Of a DNA stretch of 64,000 nt, positions 27,231-35,070 are shown piece after piece. Positions within the stretch are counted from its first letter, which is position 1. Every line of letters begins with the position of its first letter. This stretch comes from Thiodiazotropha sp040506195 (GTDB lineage Bacteria > Pseudomonadota > Gammaproteobacteria > Chromatiales > Chromatiaceae). The stretch is taken from positions 1 to 64,000 of the forward strand of contig JBEVXH010000004.1 in the NCBI GenBank assembly GCA_040506195.1. Reading direction: 5' to 3'. The position numbers and the translations under genes were made by a program. The notes under the pieces are model-generated. The model was given only the letters and a program-made list of their open reading frames with translations, was not told where the DNA came from and ran no database searches.

Positions 27231-28445
27231 TCAATAGGCCGGCGCTTCCGCCTCATAGTGAATACCGCTGCGCCCGGCCTGTTCGCGAATGGCGCTGTAG
27301 AGTTTGTGGTCCAGCGAACCCTTGGCTCCACCGGACTTTTTCACCTCCTGTTTAAGATACTCCTTACGCTGTGCCGAGAGCTCATCGATCTCCTCCTGCA
27401 GTACCTTACGCTGTTTAGCCTTTTCAGTGATCATGGCACGTTGCTCCTGCGGTGCCATGGCGCGTATGGAGGAAGGCAGATGATCCTTCTTGATGGCATC
27501 GAGCTCAATCCGGCCGCTGGCCACATCGTCCACCAATTCACTGTCACCCAATAGATTGGATTTTCCGCTCTTAGATGCATTGAAGGTGGCGCGGCGCGCA
27601 CGGGATGCGAACGAGGCGGATTCATGCAGCTTGTCAGCCGCTTGCACTTTCTGGCGCTTCTTCTCCAACACCTCATCCGATCCGTAGTAAAGGCGGGTTT
27701 CATCCAGTTTCTTTGAGAGTGTGGCCAGTTTCTCATCGAACGGCGTACTGATCGCCACCGCACTCCCGTCTTGAGAGACCTGGGCGTACTGGCCGAGACC
27801 GCCCTGGGCAATCTTGCTCCAGACCAAGCGTGTCGGGGCGCTGTTGCCGGCCTGGATTGTATTGACCACTATCCCCTTGGCATTGGCCACCTTAAGGGTT
27901 TGCGGATACTTCACATCATCCTGATAATCCATGTGGGGCGGCGCATCCCCCACCAGGAAGACGACCCGATAGGCATCCCTGTCCTGACTCCAGGAGATCT
28001 TGCTGATCGCATCATGCAGGGCCTGGTTGACGCTTTCAGGGCCGTCACCACCGCCTTCGGCGCGAAAATCCATCAGTGTCGCGTAGACCGTGTCTATATC
28101 TTCCGAGAGATCCACGACTTGCGTGACATAGCTGTCTCCCCGGTCTCGATAGGCCACCAGCCCCATCTTGATTTCCGGCGCGGGCTGCGCCTGGGCCATG
28201 GTGGAGGCGATAGACCAGATCTTCTCCTTGGATGCCTGGATCAAGCCGCCCATGCTTCCGGTGGTATCCAGCGCGAATACCACTTCGATTTTCGGGTGTT
28301 GCTGGGTAATGGTATGCACCGCCGGCGCCTGGATAGGATCCGTTTGCGGCATGTTAACCGCAGCAACATCCTTGAGTGCGGGATAGAACGCGATACCACC
28401 GGCGGTAAAAGTGAACAGTGCTGCTGCAATGATTTTCGATTTCAT
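27231..28445 (-). CDS. von Willebrand factor A-domain exported protein
   Basis: 404 residues from the ATG at 28445, preceded by GGAGAAG. N-terminal signal/anchor (IIAAALFTFTAGGIAFYPAL), then a vWA domain at about 55-270 with the MIDAS motif DTTGSMGG and the later T/D positions (YRDRGDSY, FLVGDAPPHMD). The C-terminal 130 residues are highly charged and helical (EKKRQKVQAADK, EKAKQRKVLQEEIDEL) and probably form a coiled coil. Downstream of a membrane protein gene and a PspA-like gene in a minus-strand operon. Probably a metal-dependent adhesion or assembly factor of the envelope; partner unknown. Confidence 0.85.
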   Translation of the reverse strand: MKSKIIAAALFTFTAGGIAFYPALKDVAAVNMPQTDPIQAPAVHTITQQHPKIEVVFALDTTGSMGGLIQASKEKIWSIASTMAQAQPAPEIKMGLVAYRDRGDSYVTQVVDLSEDIDTVYATLMDFRAEGGGDGPESVNQALHDAISKISWSQDRDAYRVVFLVGDAPPHMDYQDDVKYPQTLKVANAKGIVVNTIQAGNSAPTRLVWSKIAQGGLGQYAQVSQDGSAVAISTPFDEKLATLSKKLDETRLYYGSDEVLEKKRQKVQAADKLHESASFASRARRATFNASKSGKSNLLGDSELVDDVASGRIELDAIKKDHLPSSIRAMAPQEQRAMITEKAKQRKVLQEEIDELSAQRKEYLKQEVKKSGGAKGSLDHKLYSAIREQAGRSGIHYEAEAPAY

Positions 28446-28462
28446 GATCTTCTCCACATTGA

Positions 28463-29032
28463 CTAACGGACAGTTGATAACTTGGCGAGCGCGGTTTCCG
28501 CCGTGCGATGGGCACGTTGAAAACCATCGTCTGTACTATTGGCGGCGATCGCCTGTTTGCTCGCTCGCTTCCAGGTTTTGGGGATGAATACGAACAGTGC
28601 CTGAACCAGAAAAAAGCTCCACACACCGAGAAGCAGATTGCCTGTTTGCTGCAACGCCCATACCGCCGCCGCCAAACCGAACAACACCAGACCCATGTCA
28701 GCCGATGCCGAGATGAGGCTTGAATGGAAATAGAGCGAGCGAATCAACCAGACAACTCCCAAATGGGCCATGAGATAGAACGGCAGGCTCAGTCCCATCA
28801 GCCAGATAACAACTGCTGCCGCCAGCCAGACACTCACACTGGTAATGCGTCCGACCTTTTCACCGCTGCGTCGCAACAGGTAGATCACATAGAGCAAGCC
28901 CATGGCTGCTATAAGCATGCGTAGTACAAAGTCGGTAACGAAAACTGTTGTCAGCGCGCTAAAGAGCACGCCGCCACCGATAGTGGCGACCAGCGCTACA
29001 CCGACGCCTTCAAAAAAGCCGGGGCGTTTCAT
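28463..29032 (-). CDS. Multi-spanning membrane protein, unknown function
   Basis: 189 residues with five or six hydrophobic segments (for example VGVALVATIGGGVLFSAL, SVWLAAAVVIWLMGLSL, LGVWSFFLVQALFVFI) and a basic C-terminal tail. No family I can name with certainty. Its start overlaps the PspA-like stop by four bases and its stop is 17 bases before the vWA start, so the three genes form a tight operon and probably one functional unit. Confidence 0.75.
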   Translation of the reverse strand: MKRPGFFEGVGVALVATIGGGVLFSALTTVFVTDFVLRMLIAAMGLLYVIYLLRRSGEKVGRITSVSVWLAAAVVIWLMGLSLPFYLMAHLGVVWLIRSLYFHSSLISASADMGLVLFGLAAAVWALQQTGNLLLGVWSFFLVQALFVFIPKTWKRASKQAIAANSTDDGFQRAHRTAETALAKLSTVR

Positions 29033-29577
29033 GACTGCGTCCTCCTCTGCTTTTCACGCAGAAAGGCGAGTTCGATATCATCCTCATTGACGGCGAACTG
29101 ACGCATGAAATCCGTCTCGTTCCAACTATTGCGCTCATCCTCATCACTATCGTAGCCAACAAGTAATTCCGTCTTCTGTCGCATGGACTCGAGACGCGAG
29201 CGGTTTTCATCAATACGTTTTTTCAGGGCCTCGCCCGCTTCCTGAAACTCCTGTTGTTTGCGGGCGAGATAGTTAAGATAGCGCTCCGATTCCAGCTTGC
29301 GTTTCAGCAGCGTCCGGGCCAATGCCTCGTTACCGGTATCGAAGCAGAGATCCAGCTCTTCAGTCACCTGCCCTAGCCGTTGTTCAAGCTCGCTTTGTCG
29401 CGATGCAACCTGCTTCAGCTCCAGCTCTATGACCTTCAGCCGATGGTCGTCCTTGGTTAACGCCTCTTCCATATCACGCACCGCCTGCTTAAGCAGGATT
29501 TCAGGCTCCTCCATGCGATCGAGAACCGCGTTGACATCGGCTCGAAACAGTTGTGATACGCGTGTGATGAGTGCCAT
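29029..29577 (-). CDS. PspA/IM30-family coiled-coil protein
   Basis: 182 residues starting MALITRVSQLFRADVNAVLDRMEEPEILLKQAVRDMEEAL, the hallmark N-terminal helices of PspA/Vipp1 proteins, followed by a long coiled coil (LELKQVASRQSELEQRLG) and an acidic C terminus. PspA-family proteins bind and stabilise the inner membrane. First gene of the operon with a membrane protein and a vWA protein. Divergent from a two-component system that may control it. Confidence 0.85.
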   Translation of the reverse strand: MALITRVSQLFRADVNAVLDRMEEPEILLKQAVRDMEEALTKDDHRLKVIELELKQVASRQSELEQRLGQVTEELDLCFDTGNEALARTLLKRKLESERYLNYLARKQQEFQEAGEALKKRIDENRSRLESMRQKTELLVGYDSDEDERNSWNETDFMRQFAVNEDDIELAFLREKQRRTQS

Positions 29578-29881
29578 GTCAGTCTCCTTGTGTTTGAATG
29601 TCTAAACACAGTCTAAGAACACGACGCCTTGGCGAGTAGACAGATTTCTGTAAAACAGTGGATGGCAGATTTACATGGAATTTACATTGCCCATGCGATA
29701 ACTTGGTAGCCTATCAATAAAAATACCGCTTTATTCTGAAACCTGTTGGGCTGTGATTATTCAATTTCAGTTTATTCGCGTTCATTTGCGGTCCGACAAT
29801 CATTCGCGAATATTTGCGGCTTGCTTTTTTTAATACAGCCATGTAATGAAATGAGATAAAACAGCCTTAATTTGGAGCAGC
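29578..29881. promoter_or_regulatory. Divergent control region, PspA operon and two-component system
   Basis: 304 bases. It should contain promoters for both directions. Positions 29771-29791 (TTTATTCGCGTTCATTTGCGG) are a partial copy of the inverted-repeat arm at 54310-54337. A second TTCGCGAATATTTGCGG follows at 29803. No unequivocal -35/-10 pair. Confidence 0.45.
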
Positions 29882-30583
29882 ATGAATCAAAAACCACGCA
29901 TCCTGATTGTCGAAGATGAAGAAGCTATCCGGGTAGGGCTGATCGACGTATTCGTCTACCACGGTTTTGCCGTGGACAGTGCAGCCGAAGGTCCGGCAGG
30001 ACTGCGGAAAGCCCTGACCGGCACTTTCGACATGATCCTGCTCGACGTGATGCTGCCTGGAATGAACGGCTTCGATATCTGCAACCGCATACGCGAACAG
30101 GATAAGGATCAACCCATCATCATGTTGACCGCCAAGACCGGTGATGAAGATATCGTACACGGACTGACCCTGGGCGCGGACGACTATGTGGCGAAACCCT
30201 TTTCGGTTGCGCAATTGGTGCTGCGCGTACAGGCTGTATTGCGACGCGCCCGTAACAGCGAAGCCAGCCAAGCCTACATTCGACTGGGTGACGCGGTGGA
30301 GATCGATATTCGCAACCTGTCAGGCAAACGCAGTGACGAGCCGCTCTCCTTCACCAGACGGGAGATGGAGATTATCGAATACCTGCACAGCCACCGGGAA
30401 CGCCCGGTACCGCGTGAAGAGTTGCTCAACAAAGTGTGGGGCTATGCGAAGAATGCCGATATCGAAACCCGCACGGTTGATATACATATCGCCAAGTTGC
30501 GCAGAAAGATAGAAACCGATTCAGCGGAACCCCGTTTTTTGACCACGGTGCGGGGTGCCGGTTACCGCCTGTTGGTCGATTGA
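29882..30583 (+). CDS. OmpR-family response regulator
   Basis: 233 residues. Receiver domain 1-120 with acidic pocket EDEE, phosphoacceptor Asp55 in LLDVMLPG, Thr83 and Lys105 in VAKPFS. Winged-helix DNA-binding domain at about 135-232 (SFTRREMEIIEYLHSH, VDIHIAKLRRKIE). The stop is one base from the histidine kinase start, so the pair is translationally coupled. Divergent from the PspA-like operon, its likeliest nearby target. Confidence 0.93.
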   Translation: MNQKPRILIVEDEEAIRVGLIDVFVYHGFAVDSAAEGPAGLRKALTGTFDMILLDVMLPGMNGFDICNRIREQDKDQPIIMLTAKTGDEDIVHGLTLGADDYVAKPFSVAQLVLRVQAVLRRARNSEASQAYIRLGDAVEIDIRNLSGKRSDEPLSFTRREMEIIEYLHSHRERPVPREELLNKVWGYAKNADIETRTVDIHIAKLRRKIETDSAEPRFLTTVRGAGYRLLVD

Positions 30584-30584
30584 A

Positions 30585-32708
30585 ATGGCCCGCCTCGCCC
30601 TCAACAGCCTCAACAAAAAGCAGCTGCGCCGTTGGCTCATGGTGTTCTTCTTCGCCCTGGCGATTCCCAGTGGCCTACTGATCTATCAAGCCTACGACCA
30701 ACTGAAGTGGGAGGCCTTTCATCGCCACCGGGTACTGGCCGAAGAGCTGGCAACGCGCATCGACAAGGGCTACACCCAGCTCATCGAAACGGAGGAGCGT
30801 CGCGCATTTGTCGATTACAACTTTCTCATCATTGCCGGTGATCCCAACAGCAATTTCATTCAACGTTCAGCATTGTCGAGCTTTCCTCTGCGCTCCCCGA
30901 TACCCGGCTTGATCGGTTATTTTCAGGTGGATAGCGAGGGTGTTTTTAAAACGCCGCTGCTCCCCGATTCACCACTCACCGCCAGTGAATACGGCATTCA
31001 GGCCGATGAGCTTGTGCAACGGCGGGAACTTGCCGATCGCCTACGCGCTATCCTCGGTGAAAACCGATTGGTGCGCGCCGAACTACACGAGGACAGAGAG
31101 GACGAGCTCACCGAAGCAATGATTACACCTGAAGAGGTCCCGCTCAGCGATAGCACTGGATCCCTCTACTCTTCCAATACGGAGTCGCGACGCATTCGGG
31201 ATAGTAAGATAACTGATGAGGGTGATAAGGCGTCCGGGGATTACGGCATCAAGCAAGAAATTGCTGCGGGGCAGGCTGTCTTTGATCACTTGTCGGAGCA
31301 AAAAGCGGATCGCCCGTCAAAGGCGCTTACCGGGCCCAACATACTTGGCCGCGTGGAAGACCTGCAACTGGACAGCAGCTTCGAAACCGCGCAGGCGCCG
31401 TTGCGCCAGCAACGGATGGCGCCCAAGCCGAAAGCAGGATCGGCAAAACGCGCCCCGCGCAAAGAGCGCAGCGCATTGCCCGAACCGGAGTCTCCCGCCA
31501 CGCAGCCGACAACCATGGCTGCACCGCCGCTGCCGAAGCCGGCGCCGTTAAGAATCCGCACTTTCGAAAGCGAGATCGATCCCTTTGAAATGAGCCTTCT
31601 CGACAGCGGCCACATCGTGCTTTACAGAAAGGTGTGGCGTGAAAACCAGCGCTATATTCAAGGCATGCTTGTGGAGCAAAACCCCTTTCTGAGCGGCCTC
31701 ATGGAAACCGGCTTTCGCGCTACATCCCTCGCACAGATGAGTGAATTGATCACCGCCTACCAGGGTAATCTACTGACCGCATTCTCGGCATCTGGAGGGG
31801 AGCGTTATCAGGCCGGCACCGAGGAGCTTCGCGGCGCGCTCCTCTACCAAACCCGGCTCACCGCTCCCCTCAATGACCTGGAATTGATATTCACTATCCA
31901 ACACCTTCCCGCAGGTCCGGGCGGGGCTGTCATAGCATGGATCGCACTGATTCTCTTTTTGCTTCTCAGCGCCGGTTTCTATGCCATATACCGCTTGGGC
32001 GTGGGGCAGATAAACCTGATCACTCAACAGCAGGACTTCGTATCCGCCGTCAGCCATGAGCTGAAGACGCCGCTTACCTCGATACGCATGTATGGCGAAA
32101 TGCTTCGCGAGGGCTGGGTGGCGGAAGACAAGAAGCGAGAATACTACGACTACATTCACGATGAGAGTGAACGATTGACGCGCCTGATCAATAACGTGCT
32201 GCAACTCGCACGCATGACCCGAAACGGCCTGCAGGTTCAGCTGAAACCGGTCACAGCAGGTGAGTTGATGGACCTGATAGGGTCAAAGATCGAGTCGCAG
32301 ACAGCTCGCGCCGGATTCGACCTCATGCTCAGCTCTCCCTCTGACTGTGCATCTCGAACACTGCAGGTCGACCCGGACCACTTCACTCAGATCATCATCA
32401 ACCTGGTGGACAATGCCATCAAGTTCTCCGCCAAGGCAGAGAAAAAGGCCATAGATATTGCGTGTCTCTCACAGCAGGACAGTAGAGTGGTATTCAAGGT
32501 ACGCGACTATGGACCAGGTATCGCGAAAGATCAGATGAAAAAGATCTTCAAACTCTTCTACAGATCTGAAAACGAACTCACCCGCGAGACAGTCGGGACA
32601 GGAATCGGCTTGGCGTTGGTAAGTCAGTTAACCACGGCGATGGAAGGGAGTGTGGATGTGGTGAACATGGAACCGGGCGTGGAGTTTCGCGTGAGCTTTT
32701 TGTCTTAG
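30585..32708 (+). CDS. Sensor histidine kinase with Pro-rich insertion
   Basis: 707 residues. Membrane helix at about 15-35, then a long periplasmic sensor region that includes a Pro/Ala/Lys-rich low-complexity stretch near 270-320 (RMAPKPKAGSAKRAPRKE, TTMAAPPLPKPAPLRIRT), then a second helix near 445-465 (AVIAWIALILFLLLSAGFYA). HisKA has His491 in SAVSHELKTPLTS. The HATPase domain has N box VDNAIKFS, G1 DYGPGI, F box FKLFYR and G2 GTGIGLAL. Partner of the preceding response regulator. Confidence 0.92.
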   Translation: MARLALNSLNKKQLRRWLMVFFFALAIPSGLLIYQAYDQLKWEAFHRHRVLAEELATRIDKGYTQLIETEERRAFVDYNFLIIAGDPNSNFIQRSALSSFPLRSPIPGLIGYFQVDSEGVFKTPLLPDSPLTASEYGIQADELVQRRELADRLRAILGENRLVRAELHEDREDELTEAMITPEEVPLSDSTGSLYSSNTESRRIRDSKITDEGDKASGDYGIKQEIAAGQAVFDHLSEQKADRPSKALTGPNILGRVEDLQLDSSFETAQAPLRQQRMAPKPKAGSAKRAPRKERSALPEPESPATQPTTMAAPPLPKPAPLRIRTFESEIDPFEMSLLDSGHIVLYRKVWRENQRYIQGMLVEQNPFLSGLMETGFRATSLAQMSELITAYQGNLLTAFSASGGERYQAGTEELRGALLYQTRLTAPLNDLELIFTIQHLPAGPGGAVIAWIALILFLLLSAGFYAIYRLGVGQINLITQQQDFVSAVSHELKTPLTSIRMYGEMLREGWVAEDKKREYYDYIHDESERLTRLINNVLQLARMTRNGLQVQLKPVTAGELMDLIGSKIESQTARAGFDLMLSSPSDCASRTLQVDPDHFTQIIINLVDNAIKFSAKAEKKAIDIACLSQQDSRVVFKVRDYGPGIAKDQMKKIFKLFYRSENELTRETVGTGIGLALVSQLTTAMEGSVDVVNMEPGVEFRVSFLS

Positions 32709-32719
32709 GGCCTGTTAAA
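32706..32719 (+). repeat. Dispersed repeat, 5' fragment only
   Basis: TAGGGCCTGTTAAA overlaps the histidine kinase stop codon and then diverges. Only the head of the dispersed repeat remains; the attC-bounded array begins a few tens of bases later. Confidence 0.5.
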
Positions 32720-32746
32720 GTCATTTCTAAAATCATAGTTAACATC

Positions 32747-32794
32747 CTCTAACTCTTCTGCATGTTTTCCGTTCCATGAGCATGCTTGTTATGC
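32747..32794 (-). other. attC site, leftmost, short
   Basis: Plus-strand ends are CTCTAAC (32747-32753) and GTTATGC (32788-32794), with internal GCATG/CATGC pairing. It closes the PPOX cassette and marks the left end of the array. The R' box is imperfect, so recombination activity is uncertain. Confidence 0.5.
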
Positions 32795-32797
32795 GAT

Positions 32798-33258
32798 TTA
32801 CACACGGGGATTTACTCCATACGTAATCATAGATTGCGCAATTTGTGTTTGCTCGGTTGTATCTGGAAATAGCCAATAGCTGGGAGCAATAATTGGCTCA
32901 ACTGAAACAACGCTGATAACAATGATCTTTTTTACCGGAACCCTTCGCCTCCCAAGCTTTGTAGAAGCTTCAGTTTTGAATGATATGAAGCTGCTGATTC
33001 GCCAATGATCGTTGCTGTACCTTTTACCTTAAACCCTTTTTGTTTAAAAATATCGATAAAACTCACACATACATTATTATTTGACTCAATATTTTTTGTG
33101 CTATTGGGTGACGCTATATTTGCTATCAATATTTGGTCATTTCCATCCGATACGAACATTTCTTTTGTAGAAACATTCGGGGCACCATCAGAATCGACGG
33201 TAGCCAACCAACAAAGCACACATTCTTTAATCGATTCTTGTATTTCTGTACTCAACAT
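32798..33258 (-). pseudogene. PPOX-family flavoprotein cassette gene, frameshifted
   Basis: The first 108 codons (to a stop at 32932) give a pyridoxamine-phosphate-oxidase-like N terminus (VLCWLATVDSDGAPNVSTKEMFV, CVSFIDIFKQKGFKVKGTA). Right at the stop, the reading continues in another frame with VKKIIVISVVSVEPIIAPSY and on to ...YGVNPRV, ending at 32798, just inside the attC. A single missing C in GGGTTCCGGTAAAA would join them into one about 153-residue protein. Either a real one-base deletion or a sequencing error. AAGGAA precedes the ATG. Confidence 0.75.
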
Positions 33259-33289
33259 TGGTTCATTTCCTTATACACATATAAAGACC

Positions 33290-33356
33290 ACAATAAGGCG
33301 CGCCGCGTAGCGGTGTCGCAGGGGGTGAAGCGAACGATTTGATTGTATTGTTATGC
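33290..33356 (-). other. Degenerate attC site
   Basis: Ends in GTTATGC (33350-33356), overlapping the HigA-like stop. The opposite end reads CAATAAGG where the conserved AAC should be, so the crossover base is changed. Internal GC-rich pairing is limited. Position between two cassette genes supports an attC origin. Confidence 0.45.
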
Positions 33357-33611
33357 CGCGACTTCACTATTGGTGTCCCATCCCGGGAAGACCATTACGG
33401 CTGGGTGACACTGGAGTGCCCGCGCGAGTACTTTTGCTCTTTCAACACCAAGTTGCACTCGATCGTTCTCAATCGCAGAAATGGTGGACTGAGGAATTCC
33501 CGTTAAATCAGCCAGCTCATTCTGACTGAGCCCCTGAAGCTCGCGAACAATGCGTACGGATTCCCCGACTGAAACATCAATCGTCTTTTTTGCTCGGCGG
33601 TAATCCTTCAT
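33351..33611 (-). CDS. HigA/XRE-type antitoxin
   Basis: 86 residues with a Cro/C1 helix-turn-helix: GESVRIVRELQGLSQNELAD then TGIPQSTISAIENDRV. Its ATG follows the stop of a RelE/ParE-like toxin fragment by one base, the toxin-first order of higBA-type modules. Since the toxin start is lost (see next entry), this is probably an orphan antitoxin. The stop codon lies within the attC terminal box, as is common for cassette genes. Confidence 0.85.
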   Translation of the reverse strand: MKDYRRAKKTIDVSVGESVRIVRELQGLSQNELADLTGIPQSTISAIENDRVQLGVERAKVLARALQCHPAVMVFPGWDTNSEVAA

Positions 33612-33612
33612 G

Positions 33613-33812
33613 TCATTTCTTCCTGTAATCGTGCGGGCTCAAATTGACTACCTGAATTAATATATGGTCTTTCAAAGTCTTATAGATAACGCAGTATTGC
33701 AGCACCAGGCGGGATGACCGATGCCCTTTCCATTTACCTCTTATAGCCTCATCATGAAATCCCTTAATCTTTCTGAGACCTGTAGGGAGATTTGTCCTAC
33801 TGACTTTACTTT
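33613..33812 (-). pseudogene. RelE/ParE-type toxin, N-terminally truncated
   Basis: Reading back from the TGA at 33613-33615 there is an open frame to a TAA at 33813-33815 with no ATG. It encodes LPTGLRKIKGFHDEAIRGKW and continues with RSSRLVLQYCVIYKTLKDHI and SPHDYRKK, the C-terminal two thirds of a RelE/ParE-superfamily toxin. About 30-35 N-terminal residues and the expected cassette boundary are missing, because the ParDE cassette begins directly beyond. Confidence 0.7.
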
Positions 33813-33864
33813 TTATGGGTTTTATACCAAAATACGCTAATTATTGGTACTTTGGAGTTATGTA

Positions 33865-34107
33865 ATGGCTAAAAACACCAGTATTAGCTTGGGTAACCAC
33901 TTCGAAGAGTTTGTTACACGTCAAATCACTACCGGCCGCTACGGGTCTGTGAGTGAAGTTATTCGTGCTGGCTTGAGGAAGCTCGAAGATGAAGAGAGGA
34001 AACTTGAAACCCTGTGCGCGTTGATTGAAGAAGGCAAAGCTAGTGGAACAGCTGACTACAGCTACGAAAGCTTGATGCAAGAACTTGATGATGAACTGGG
34101 TGTATGA
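33865..34107 (+). CDS. parD: ParD-type antitoxin
   Basis: 80 residues from the ATG at 33865 with GGAG upstream (a TTG further upstream is less likely). Ribbon-helix-helix N terminus MAKNTSISLGNHFEEFVTRQI with GRYGSVSEVIRAGLRKLE is typical of the CopG/Arc/MetJ-fold ParD family. It overlaps the toxin start by four bases. It runs opposite to the array polarity, so it needs its own promoter. Confidence 0.9.
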   Translation: MAKNTSISLGNHFEEFVTRQITTGRYGSVSEVIRAGLRKLEDEERKLETLCALIEEGKASGTADYSYESLMQELDDELGV

Positions 34108-34403
34108 GTTCATTTTTCCTCACTAGTGCCGCTCGCGCGGATTTAAAATCCATTGCTATTTATACTCAGAAAACATGGGGTTCAAGTCAACGTAGAAGTT
34201 ATATTAAAGACATGGATATGACTTTTCACTTTCTATCCGAGAATCCTCTTTCTGGTACCCCATGTGATTACATTACGTCAGGCTTGAGAAAACACAACCA
34301 TAAAAGCCATACCATATTTTACGAAGTCGATGAACAATCAATAAGTATCATTCGAATTCTCCACAAAAGCATGGACGTTGAAGCCAACCTTCAGAACCCA
34401 TAA
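34104..34403 (+). CDS. parE: ParE-type toxin
   Basis: 99 residues: FLTSAARADLKSIAIYTQKTWG, then LSGTPCDYITSGLRKHNHKSHTIFYEVDE, and IIRILHKSMD, the standard RelE/ParE-superfamily plasmid-stabilisation toxin pattern. ParE poisons DNA gyrase in studied cases. The TAA stop is inside the attC box of the next cassette (34398). Forms a complete toxin-antitoxin pair with the preceding gene. Confidence 0.9.
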   Translation: MSSFFLTSAARADLKSIAIYTQKTWGSSQRRSYIKDMDMTFHFLSENPLSGTPCDYITSGLRKHNHKSHTIFYEVDEQSISIIRILHKSMDVEANLQNP

Positions 34404-34470
34404 CGCCTCACATCAGCCGAACATGAGGAGCGGTAGCGACGAATGTATCGGCTGCATGTGATTGTTATGC
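34398..34470 (-). other. attC site
   Basis: Ends CCATAAC (34398-34404) and GTTATGC (34464-34470). Inner arms TCACAT-CAGCCGA and TCGGCTG-CATGTGA pair with the offset bulge typical of attC. It terminates the TPR-like protein cassette. Confidence 0.8.
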
Positions 34471-34473
34471 GAT

Positions 34474-35067
34474 TCAATACTTTAGCCTTTGCCATGTTTC
34501 TGGTATTTCTCCAGACCGAATGATTTTAATCCATTTCGGTAGTTCCTTATAACCGTGCTCCCAAAATGATTCTACGGATTCCAGATATTCGATAACTTCA
34601 TGGTTTCTATCCTTCAACAATAGTTCCATAGCCAGACACCTGCTTGGTCCAAAACTATCTAGCTGAGGTGAACCTTCCACATTTCCAGATTTCCTGAGAT
34701 ATTTGATAGCTTGGTCTATTTTACCTTCCTTAATTGCTATTAGACCTAATACTGTATTTCCATGATGGAGCGCATTTCCATAATTCCAATCGTCCTTGTA
34801 TTGCTCTGCCACCTTCAGTAACTCTGTAGATATTGAACGGGCCTCATCATAATTACCACTTTTTAACTCTTCATATGCTTGATCATCCATTTTCGTAAAA
34901 GCATGATATTTTCTTATATGCTCTGGCACTGATTCAGGGTCATTCTCTATTTGGCCTTCTAGTTTTTTCATTGACCTCTTAACGAATGGTGCTAATAAAA
35001 GCAGAGGAGCACCAAGGATTGATAATATCCATATTTTTAGTTTTTGAACGATCATACTTTTACGCAT
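34474..35067 (-). CDS. Membrane-anchored TPR-like cassette protein
   Basis: 197 residues. Residues 8-28 (LKIWILSILGAPLLLLAPF) form a membrane helix; the rest is helical with tetratricopeptide-like hairpins (AYEELKSGNYDEARSISTELLK, GLIAIKEGKIDQAIKYLRKSG). The start ATG overlaps the terminal GCATAAC box of the neighbouring attC, which has been split by the IS. No enzyme motif. Function unknown. Confidence 0.75.
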   Translation of the reverse strand: MRKSMIVQKLKIWILSILGAPLLLLAPFVKRSMKKLEGQIENDPESVPEHIRKYHAFTKMDDQAYEELKSGNYDEARSISTELLKVAEQYKDDWNYGNALHHGNTVLGLIAIKEGKIDQAIKYLRKSGNVEGSPQLDSFGPSRCLAMELLLKDRNHEVIEYLESVESFWEHGYKELPKWIKIIRSGEIPETWQRLKY

Positions 35068-35070
35068 AAC
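35064..35070 (-). other. attC R' end, separated from the rest by the IS
   Basis: GCATAAC directly beside the IS left end. Joined to 36801-36877 it rebuilds GCATAACGTTTTGGG..., a complete attC terminal box. Confidence 0.65.
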
